A stretch of DNA of 5,524 bases from DASPKW01 sp038244055. Lineage in GTDB: Bacteria > Planctomycetota > Phycisphaerae > Tepidisphaerales > Tepidisphaeraceae. The position numbers and the translations under genes are program-made. Below the pieces are notes generated by a model. That model ran no database searches and was not told the origin of the DNA. It saw only the letters and a program-made list of their open reading frames with translations. The stretch spans positions 1 to 5,524 of the forward strand of contig JBBRTW010000471.1 in assembly GCA_038244055.1 (NCBI GenBank), read 5' to 3'. Positions 1-5,524 of the stretch are shown piece after piece. The stretch's first letter is position 1. The number at the start of each line of letters is the position of its first letter.

Positions 1-879
1 CTGCAACATCAATCCACCATCCGCAGCCCCGGCAGCACGCTGGCCATCCGCGGAACCGATGTCACATACGAAGATCAGGTCCCCTGGGTCCCCACCGCCG
101 TCTGCCGCACCGGCCGGGCCGAGTTCCGAAACTTCCACCGCGAAGTCATGGCCTTCGGCGGCAATCGCCCCGCCGGCGTCTCGGCCGACAAATCCAGCGC
201 TGCCCAGAGCGCCCAGGGAAATTCCAACCTCGATCCTAAAGGCAAGTTCGCCGGACGAACCGGCCCGGAAAATGACCTTTTTCTTAATCTCGCCTCCGCC
301 GGCGGGATCGATGCACAGGGTTTGCAGGCCGTTCAGGATCTGGCGCGGATCAGCGGCTTCAAAGGCACCTTCGTCGGCGTGCCGCCCGTGCCCGGGCCCC
401 TGTTTTTCGAGCTGGACTGGTTCTCGACCGCGAAGCAGCCCGGCGCTACGAATCTCGATCTGCTGGTCACCGACCCCAAAGGCCGCACGGCCTCAGCCCT
501 CAACCCCACGATCGGCACCGGCAGCTCCCAGGGCGTGCATCAGGGCAATGATCTGGGCAAAACCGGCTCCGGGGCGGAGAGCGTGGTGTGGGGACTTTTC
601 TTCCCTCCTGGCAAATACAAGGTCGAGGCCATCAATCGCGGCGGCGATGCGGCGCTGGTTTTCATTTCCGTCACACAGGGAAGTGCCCAGATCAAGACCT
701 TCGGCACGGACCCCGATCCGACAATCATTTTGAAGCCCGGCGAGCGATTTGCCGGCGAAGTCGCGACCCAGGCAGCGGTTGTGAGTCCGACGGCGCGGAA
801 GAAGGCCGCGATTCAATCGGCCAGAACGGCCCCCCAAGCGAGCCCCGCCGCCGCGGCAGTCGCCAAAAAAGGGAGATAG
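1..879 (+). CDS. FecR-domain protein, C-terminal part (5' truncated by window edge)
   Basis: The reading frame is open from base 1 to a TAG at 877-879, giving 292 residues with the true start off the left edge. An internal ATG at 148 is not a credible start, because conserved sequence lies before it. Residues 5-20 (STIRSPGSTLAIRGTD) match the end of a FecR domain, where the usual pattern is T-P-x-x-x-x-x-V-R-G-T. FecR domains are periplasmic and are found in sigma-regulator anti-sigma factors and in many exported proteins of unknown role. No sigma factor or membrane helix is visible here, so a FecI/FecR iron system is not supported. Residues about 135-235 look like a beta-sandwich: a LDLLVTDPKG strand-turn, then GSGAESVVW, then PPGKYKVEAINRGG. 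This recalls the DUF2135/YfaP-like layout, recognised from memory only. The last 40 residues are Ala-, Pro- and Lys/Arg-rich and probably disordered. The gene converges on the PEP-CTERM gene. Confidence 0.72.
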   Translation: MQHQSTIRSPGSTLAIRGTDVTYEDQVPWVPTAVCRTGRAEFRNFHREVMAFGGNRPAGVSADKSSAAQSAQGNSNLDPKGKFAGRTGPENDLFLNLASAGGIDAQGLQAVQDLARISGFKGTFVGVPPVPGPLFFELDWFSTAKQPGATNLDLLVTDPKGRTASALNPTIGTGSSQGVHQGNDLGKTGSGAESVVWGLFFPPGKYKVEAINRGGDAALVFISVTQGSAQIKTFGTDPDPTIILKPGERFAGEVATQAAVVSPTARKKAAIQSARTAPQASPAAAAVAKKGR

Positions 880-900
880 CTCCTCTATTCATTGCGCCGT

Positions 901-1881
901 TTACATCCGCCCGATTTGATTCGATGCCGATCGCGCCCCACGCCGGCGGCCAAGTAAGCCCGCTGCCGCAATTGCCAGGCAGACGAGGCTCGAGGGTTCG
1001 GGCGTCGAATCGATGACAACATCATCCGTCGATGCGAATGCTTCAAACTGAAACTCCGGATGCTGGCTCCAGTAGTTCGCCAGTTCCTGGCTTTTGGGTG
1101 GATTGGCTGCGTCGCCGAAAGTTTCGATGTCGACCGGCGCGGTATCGTTGTCGGCTGTAAAGAGTAAAAAACCGTATATGCGGATCACATCGCCCGTCGT
1201 CAGAGACGGCACCGCGAATGCCGCGGCCGGCGCGGTGAAACTGGTCGCGGTCACTCCCACCGGAAACGTGTACGAAGGAAAGAATTTGGCGCGGGCATCG
1301 GAATACGGCGTGCCCGACGCAATGAGATCCCAGTGAATATGGGCGGAAAAACTCGCCGAGCCGCCCGCCGGAACAGAGGCTCCGATTGGAATACTGAAGG
1401 TGCTGCCCAGTGGACTCATGGAGCCCGTCGCCGTCCAACTGAAATCAAAATCCATTTCGTATGTGCTCCCCGACTGCACATGCCCCGGATCCGTCTGATC
1501 GACACCCATCCCCGAGGGGAAAGTGATCCGGGCGCTGTTCGATGCCTCAACGTGCCCCGCCCCACCCCGCGCGGTTGATGACCACGCATTGCCCGAAATA
1601 ACACCACTCAGCGAATGCCCCGCGCCCGCGAACGGAGACAGCAGCGTCGCACTGCCCGCGGGCAGTGGCATCGAACTCCCAAAATCGTATGTGTTGGGGT
1701 TGGGACTCTTCGTGTACACGCCATCCCCATCATGAATCCCGCTCAGGCTCGACGCCGCAGGTGAAAAAGCCGGTATCGAGGCACCCGGCGCCGATGATCC
1801 GACGGCCAGCAGCGCGAGGCCACCACAACACATCGCCCAGGGTCGAACACCCAACCGCGACAGGGAATGCCACTGCATCAT
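901..1881 (-). CDS. PEP-CTERM sorting domain-containing exported protein
   Basis: This 326-residue protein has an N-terminal signal peptide: a basic n-region (residues 1-15), a hydrophobic stretch at about 16-30 (AMCCGGLALLAVGSS) and a plausible cleavage site near the APGAS at 31-35. The C-terminus is a textbook PEP-CTERM signal: Pro-Glu-Pro at 294-296, a hydrophobic helix at about 298-311 (SLVCLAIAAAGLLG) and a basic RRRGAR cluster at 312-317, then nine more residues. In known systems an exosortase recognises this tail and the protein is sent to the cell surface or matrix. The middle (36-290) is Ser/Gly/Ala/Thr-rich with predicted beta character and no catalytic motif I recognise; a structural or matrix role is only inferred. 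Tandem ATGs occur at 1881 and 1878. I chose the first because GGAGG lies 7 bases upstream, although the second is possible. No exosortase gene is in the window. Confidence 0.88.
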   Translation of the reverse strand: MMQWHSLSRLGVRPWAMCCGGLALLAVGSSAPGASIPAFSPAASSLSGIHDGDGVYTKSPNPNTYDFGSSMPLPAGSATLLSPFAGAGHSLSGVISGNAWSSTARGGAGHVEASNSARITFPSGMGVDQTDPGHVQSGSTYEMDFDFSWTATGSMSPLGSTFSIPIGASVPAGGSASFSAHIHWDLIASGTPYSDARAKFFPSYTFPVGVTATSFTAPAAAFAVPSLTTGDVIRIYGFLLFTADNDTAPVDIETFGDAANPPKSQELANYWSQHPEFQFEAFASTDDVVIDSTPEPSSLVCLAIAAAGLLGRRRGARSASNQIGRM

Positions 1882-1888
1882 ATCTCAC

Positions 1889-1893
1889 CCTCC
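1889..1893 (-). promoter_or_regulatory. Shine-Dalgarno site of the PEP-CTERM gene
   Basis: On the minus strand, GGAGG (part of GGAGGGTGA) lies 7 bases before the ATG at 1881. This is near-ideal spacing and supports the annotated start. The cyclase gene on the other side of the intergenic region has no comparable site. Confidence 0.7.
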
Positions 1894-1972
1894 GAACCGT
1901 GTTCGCCCACCGTCATCGCGCGGATCGCGAATTGGGCGGCCTCCTGACCTCGGACGTGTTTGCGCGAAATTC

Positions 1973-2001
1973 ATACTAGAAACCCCGACGTGAGTTTGCA
2001 A
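1973..2001 (-). promoter_or_regulatory. Candidate sigma70-type promoter of the PEP-CTERM gene
   Basis: Read on the minus strand, TTGCAA (2001-1996) is followed after exactly 17 bases by TAGTAT (1978-1973). Each hexamer matches the housekeeping consensus (TTGACA and TATAAT) at four of six positions, and the spacing is optimal. Transcription would start near 1966, leaving an 85-base leader that carries the Shine-Dalgarno site. The area is more AT-rich than its surroundings, which fits a promoter. TTGCAA is its own reverse complement and so could also be read by the divergent cyclase promoter, but no good -10 is correctly spaced on that side. This is a motif match by eye only. Confidence 0.35.
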
Positions 2002-2077
2002 CAAATAACTGGTACGATCCGATATAAAGGCAGTCTGGGCGGTCTGGCACGGATAATCCCGCTTCAAATGCTCCTCA

Positions 2078-4987
2078 ATGACCCTGTTCCGGCGCAATTT
2101 CGCACCCCGCAAGTTCGCGCTGGGCGCGATTCTTACCCTCATCGTGGCCGGGCTCGACTGGGCCGGCCAACTCGCGCCGATCGAGCGCTGGTTCTACGAT
2201 GAACGGGCCCGGCACTGTCAGCGCTTTACACCGCCGCCCTCCGACCGCCTGGTGCATATCGATATCGACGATGCGGCCCTGGAGACCATCGGCTCCTGGC
2301 CCTGGCCACGCACGACTCTGGCGGAGATCGTCGATGAACTGCGCCTGGCGGGGGCCGAAGCGCTGGCGCTGGATATCATCCTGGCCGAGCCGCAGCCGCT
2401 GGGCGTTTCGCGCCGGCCCGATGGCACGCTCGAAGAAGTCGATCACGATGCCAACCTCGCGGCCGCGCTCAAGCGCTTCGGCAAGTCGATGGTGCCGGTG
2501 TCGTTCACGTTCGATCCCAAACCCGCGCTGACGCCCCGGCGGGCAGCGCTGCTGAAGGTCTTGCGGGCCGACCTGGAATTGTCCACGGAAGAAGCATCGG
2601 ACAAAGTCGCCTCTCAGAATGCGCCTGCGCCGGCAAACGGCCCAGCGACTGGCCCCACAACCAGCCCCACAACCAACCCCGCAACCGCCCCCGCGACCAG
2701 AACGGCGACGGAAACAGGAGCGGCCAAAGCCGAGCGTTACAGCGAAGACGAGTTTCTCTCCGCCCGGCGCGAGGCGATGGCCCAGCGCCTGCGCGAAGCG
2801 CAGGCCGGCGGAGCGCATCCAGTCGCCGAGTTGCGGGCGCTTCTTCTGCCGCGGACTCACAATCAACCTGGAACGTCTTCGCTCCTGCGCGAGTTCGAAA
2901 CGCAATATCGGTTGGAGCGCTCGCTGGCCGAGATGACGCGATTCTCGGTCACTCCCCCGACCGCCGCCGCCGGCGAGATCACGCCGAAGCTGGCCGGCGC
3001 GACCGATGTGCTGGCGATGGTCCCGCAACTGGCGCGGGCGGCCTCCACCAGCGGGTACGTGAACTATTTCACCCGCCCGGATGATCCGGTCATCCGCGCG
3101 ATTCCGCTCTGGGTCACCCATGAAGGGCGTCTCTACCCGCAGATGGACCTGGCCCTGGCGTGCGCCCTGCGCGGGATCGACCCGCACAGCGTTCGCTTCC
3201 GGCCGGGACAGGTGGTCCTGCGCCAGCCCGATGGACAGGATCTGGTGATTCCGGTGCGCGAGGGCATCTCCGATGTCTCGGGCACGGTGGATACCTTCCT
3301 GGACATCCCCTGGTTCGGCGGCGGTGACTGGAAGACGATGTACGATTACCCCGCCTACCAGCGCATCGTGCGGCATTTTCCCATCACCCTTCCGTGGGCC
3401 TTGGCCGACACGCGCAAGATCGTCGCCCGAAACAACGCACAGGCCGACAAGGCGATCGGAATCCTCGCGGAAATCGGCGTGGATTCGGCCAAGGCGTTCA
3501 TCGCCAAGCCCCCTGCCGCGGACGATATCGAGGCCCGCATCAAGCGGATGGAGCCGATCATCCGCGAGGCGTCCGAGCTGGCAGGTCCCTATTTGAAAAC
3601 GCCTCCATCGGAGCTGGGCCCGGATGAGAAGGTCTTCCTCGATGCCTTGTCCGCGGTGCAGCGCCTCTTGCGCGAGAACCGGGCGTTCCTCGACAAGTCG
3701 GCCGAGCTGCGCGCGACGATGAAGGGCAAGGCCATCGTCATCGGCTGGGCCGCCACGGGCACCGTCGATAAGTACCCCACGCCGCTGCATTCGTCCTGCC
3801 CCGGCGTCGTCATTCACGGCGTCACCTTCAGCGCGCTGATGAGCGGGCATTTCTGGCACACCGCGCCGGTATGGGTGACGATGCTGATCACCATCGGGCT
3901 GGGTCTGATGACGACTTTCATCGCTGCGCGCTTTTCGCCGCTGCGGGCCCTGGCCGCGACTTTCATGCTGGCCATCGCCTATGTCGCCATCAACGCGAAT
4001 CTCGTTTTCGATTACGGCGACCGGATCGTCGGCCTGGCCGGTCCGGTCGCCGCCATCATCATCGTCTGGAGCGGCCTGACCCTGGTCCGCCTCATCGCCG
4101 AAGCCCGCGAGCGCGCCCGCATCACCCGCAGGTTTCAGAGTTACGTCGATCCGGCCCTGGTCAAATATGTGATCGAGCACCCGGAGCTGGCCCGCCTCGA
4201 AGGGCAGGTGCGGGAGATGACCGTGATCTTCACGGACCTGGCCGGTTTCACGACGTTCGCCGAGACGCTGCGCGAGAAGGCGGTCAGCGTCCTGGGTCGG
4301 TATATCAGCCGGATGACACCGGTGATCCGCCGGCACAAAGGGCTGGTTCACCGCTTCATGGGCGATGGGATCATGTTCTCGTACGGCGCGCCGATCGCCA
4401 ATCCGGAGCAGGCGGCCGACGGCGTGGCGACCGTGCTGGAAATGTTCGATGTGCTCGAAGGGCTCAACGCGGAGCTGATCACCGAATGCCTGCCTCGATT
4501 GAACATGCGCGCCGGCGTCTGCACCGGCACCGCCGTCGTCGGCGACTCCGGCGCGGATGATGCGGCCGAATACGCCTGCCTCGGCGACACCACCAACACC
4601 GCCGCCCGCCTGGAATCGGCCAACAAATCGGTCGGCACCAGCAAATTGATTTCGGCGCGCACGGTCGAACTGCTCAGTGGCCAATTCCTCGTCCGCCCCA
4701 TCGGCCGGCTGATCCTGGTCGGCAAGACCGTCGCCCTGATGACCTACGAACCGCTGGCGAAAATCGCCGATGCCACCGAAGCCCAGAAGGAACTCGCCCG
4801 CCTGACGACGCTCATGTTCGACCACTTCATCGCCGCCCGATTCACCGACTCCATCGCCGCGGCCAACCTGCTCGATGAAGTCGCCGGCAAATCGAAATTG
4901 AGCGCGCTGTACCGAGAAATCAGCCTGGAACATCTGGCGGCCCCGCCTTTGGATTTTAAGGGACATATTGTGCTGCGCGAGAAATAA
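2078..4987 (+). CDS. CHASE2-domain class III adenylate/guanylate cyclase, membrane-bound
   Basis: This 969-residue protein probably converts ATP (or GTP) to a cyclic nucleotide in response to an extracytoplasmic signal. Transmembrane helix 1 is at about 12-30. The CHASE2 sensor then runs to about 595. Its start shows the hallmarks VHIDIDDAALETIGSWPWPR and AGAEALALDIILAEP (59-105); its end shows KAIVIGWAATGTVDKYPTPL and PGVVIHG (551-581). Three helices follow at about 597-617, 622-643 and 650-673, then a linker (RRFQSYVDPALVKYVIEHP) typical of this family. The cyclase domain spans about 711-890, with metal-binding Asp720 (FTDLAGFT) and Asp763 (MGDG), and transition-state residues Asn840 and Arg844 (GDTTNTAARLE). 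All are on one chain, so an active homodimer is expected. The two base-selecting positions are unusual (Arg759, Ala833). The tail ending PPLDFKGHIVLREK resembles the common WDGV-type end of such cyclases. ATG 2078 is the first in-frame start after a TAA at 2054-2056; no Shine-Dalgarno site is visible. Confidence 0.93.
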   Translation: MTLFRRNFAPRKFALGAILTLIVAGLDWAGQLAPIERWFYDERARHCQRFTPPPSDRLVHIDIDDAALETIGSWPWPRTTLAEIVDELRLAGAEALALDIILAEPQPLGVSRRPDGTLEEVDHDANLAAALKRFGKSMVPVSFTFDPKPALTPRRAALLKVLRADLELSTEEASDKVASQNAPAPANGPATGPTTSPTTNPATAPATRTATETGAAKAERYSEDEFLSARREAMAQRLREAQAGGAHPVAELRALLLPRTHNQPGTSSLLREFETQYRLERSLAEMTRFSVTPPTAAAGEITPKLAGATDVLAMVPQLARAASTSGYVNYFTRPDDPVIRAIPLWVTHEGRLYPQMDLALACALRGIDPHSVRFRPGQVVLRQPDGQDLVIPVREGISDVSGTVDTFLDIPWFGGGDWKTMYDYPAYQRIVRHFPITLPWALADTRKIVARNNAQADKAIGILAEIGVDSAKAFIAKPPAADDIEARIKRMEPIIREASELAGPYLKTPPSELGPDEKVFLDALSAVQRLLRENRAFLDKSAELRATMKGKAIVIGWAATGTVDKYPTPLHSSCPGVVIHGVTFSALMSGHFWHTAPVWVTMLITIGLGLMTTFIAARFSPLRALAATFMLAIAYVAINANLVFDYGDRIVGLAGPVAAIIIVWSGLTLVRLIAEARERARITRRFQSYVDPALVKYVIEHPELARLEGQVREMTVIFTDLAGFTTFAETLREKAVSVLGRYISRMTPVIRRHKGLVHRFMGDGIMFSYGAPIANPEQAADGVATVLEMFDVLEGLNAELITECLPRLNMRAGVCTGTAVVGDSGADDAAEYACLGDTTNTAARLESANKSVGTSKLISARTVELLSGQFLVRPIGRLILVGKTVALMTYEPLAKIADATEAQKELARLTTLMFDHFIAARFTDSIAAANLLDEVAGKSKLSALYREISLEHLAAPPLDFKGHIVLREK
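2639..2710 (+). repeat. Degenerate 12-bp tandem repeat encoding a Pro/Thr tetrapeptide
   Basis: Six in-frame 12-base units inside the cyclase gene encode GPAT, GPTT, SPTT, NPAT, APAT and RTAT (residues 188-211). Units 2 and 3 differ at only one or two bases (GGCCCCACAACC and AGCCCCACAACC), and later units diverge more. The segment interrupts the CHASE2 sensor and would be a flexible Pro/Thr-rich linker outside the membrane. A period of 12 keeps the frame, so copy number could change without breaking the gene. Confidence 0.75.
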
Positions 4988-5005
4988 CCGGGGCTAACAA
5001 GCAGA

Positions 5006-5032
5006 CGGCTCGGCAATGTTCCTGCCGAGCCG
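5006..5032. terminator. Perfect 10-bp hairpin between convergent genes, probable bidirectional terminator
   Basis: CGGCTCGGCA (5006-5015) and its exact reverse complement TGCCGAGCCG (5023-5032) flank a 7-base loop (ATGTTCC). The hairpin starts 18 bases after the cyclase stop and lies 32 bases beyond the UGDH stop on the other strand, where a shared terminator is expected. On the plus strand only a short TTT follows, six bases after the stem (5038-5040). On the minus strand there is no T-run. Rho-independent termination would therefore be weak; the hairpin may instead act with Rho or protect mRNA 3' ends. Confidence 0.6.
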
Positions 5033-5064
5033 CGCACTTTGAATTGTTCGCCGGAGGAACGTGA

Positions 5065-5524
5065 CTACGCCCGGTGCTTCAACCGCAGCGCATTCTCCAC
5101 GGCGGGCCGGCCCATCGGGTAATACTGGAAGCCGTTCTCGCGCATCACGTCGCGATTCAGGCAGTTGCGGCCGTCGAAGATCAGCGGGGTGTTCATCGTC
5201 GCGGAGATCTTGCGGAAGGGGAGGGTGGTGTACTGCGGCCAGTCGGTAAGCAGCGCGACCGCATCCGCGCCGGCGGCGGCGGTCACGGGGTCGGGGGACC
5301 ATTCGATGGGGTCATCCTTGAAGAGCTGCTTCATGTTCTCCATGCCCTTGTAGTCGTGGGCGCGGACGTGAGCGCCTTTGTCGAGCAGGTATTGCAGGAC
5401 ATCGATGGCGGCCGATTCGCGGATGTCATCGGTATCCGCCTTGAAGGCCAGGCCCCAGACGGCGATGGTCGCGCCTTCGATGGGCCGGCCGAGCTTCTGC
5501 ACGATTTTTTCGGCGAAGCGTTTC
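5065..5524 (-). CDS. ugd: UDP-glucose 6-dehydrogenase, C-terminal part (5' truncated by window edge)
   Basis: UGDH oxidises UDP-glucose to UDP-glucuronate with two NAD+ in the cytoplasm, supplying capsule, exopolysaccharide or envelope sugars. About 152 residues are visible and the frame is open to the right edge, where it reads KRFAEKIVQKLG. The GTG at 5502 is therefore an internal Val codon, not a start. The C-terminal domain is clear: the strand ATIAVWGLAFKADTDDIRES carries the family's G-L-A-F-K-x-x-T-D-D-x-R-E signature, followed by a Rossmann-like GAHVRAHDY, the ADAVALLTDWPQY segment, and the IFDGRNCLNRD and GFQYYPMGRP ending that matches the usual D-G-R-N and G-x-x-Y-x-x-x-G-R pattern. 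The N-terminal NAD domain and the central catalytic cysteine lie outside the window and cannot be checked. The gene is convergent with the cyclase, with 77 bases between stops. UDP-N-acetylmannosamine dehydrogenase is a less likely alternative, given the W-G-L-A-F-K match. Confidence 0.92.
   Translation of the reverse strand, partial: KRFAEKIVQKLGRPIEGATIAVWGLAFKADTDDIRESAAIDVLQYLLDKGAHVRAHDYKGMENMKQLFKDDPIEWSPDPVTAAAGADAVALLTDWPQYTTLPFRKISATMNTPLIFDGRNCLNRDVMRENGFQYYPMGRPAVENALRLKHRA

Noticed and set aside
59..733. Plus-strand 224-residue open frame overlapping the FecR gene
   Set aside because: It is a shifted frame of the FecR-domain gene, Pro/Ser/Arg-rich with no family resemblance; the frame at 1-879 carries the FecR motif and the beta-sandwich pattern.
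2023..2028. TATAAA as the -10 box of a plus-strand promoter for the cyclase
   Set aside because: The only good -35-like hexamer (TTGCAA at 1996-2001) is 21 bases away, and sequence at the proper distance (AACAAA at 2000-2005) is a poor match.
2068..2202. Small plus-strand frame from ATG 2068 overlapping the cyclase start, as a leader peptide
   Set aside because: It has no Shine-Dalgarno site, runs 125 bases into the cyclase coding region in another frame, and its peptide has no leader-like feature.
3871..4560. Plus-strand 229-residue open frame inside the cyclase gene
   Set aside because: Its Arg/His/Gly-rich composition is typical of an out-of-frame reading of GC-rich coding sequence; the in-frame product holds the intact cyclase catalytic motifs.
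2075..4966. Minus-strand 963-residue open frame as a real gene
   Set aside because: It mirrors the well-supported cyclase codon for codon, has low-complexity Arg/Gly/Asp/Gln composition, no recognisable domain and no Shine-Dalgarno site.
5065..5502. GTG at 5502 as the start of a short UGDH-like gene
   Set aside because: The frame stays open upstream to the window edge with family-like sequence, and starting there would remove the NAD and catalytic domains; the gene is simply cut by the window.

Overview
The window comes from a GC-rich bacterium. The PEP-CTERM sorting tail on one protein, the FecR-domain protein, the CHASE2-type cyclase and a cyclase start with no visible Shine-Dalgarno sequence together suggest Planctomycetota, perhaps Phycisphaerae. 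This is inference: no rRNA or marker gene is present, and PEP-CTERM proteins also occur in Verrucomicrobiota and Proteobacteria.

Layout, left to right. (1) Positions 1-879, plus strand: the 3' part of a gene for a FecR-domain protein, whose start lies off the left edge. (2) Positions 901-1881, minus strand: a complete PEP-CTERM exported protein that converges on the FecR gene with only 21 bases between the two stop codons. (3) Positions 1882-2077: a divergent control region of about 200 bases, with a candidate promoter for the PEP-CTERM gene. (4) Positions 2078-4987, plus strand: a complete 969-residue membrane protein with an enlarged CHASE2 sensor, three transmembrane helices and a class III nucleotidyl cyclase domain. 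This is the main gene of the window. (5) Positions 4988-5064: a short convergent spacer with a perfect 10-bp hairpin, probably a terminator serving both strands. (6) Positions 5065-5524, minus strand: the C-terminal part of UDP-glucose 6-dehydrogenase, whose start lies off the right edge.

Possible joint role. FecR-domain and CHASE2-cyclase proteins both have extracytoplasmic domains, so the plus-strand genes may form an envelope-sensing, cyclic-nucleotide signalling pair, although a PEP-CTERM gene on the opposite strand separates them here. PEP-CTERM sorting is generally tied to exopolysaccharide production, and UDP-glucuronate made by UGDH is a precursor for such polymers, so a cell-surface theme is plausible. 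It is not proven, because the genes are not in one operon.

I do not see a clearly new system: no mobile element, CRISPR array, tRNA or rRNA. The points most worth a second look are in the cyclase: non-canonical residues at both substrate-selecting positions, and a sensor domain enlarged by a Pro/Thr tetrapeptide repeat and a charged helical insert.
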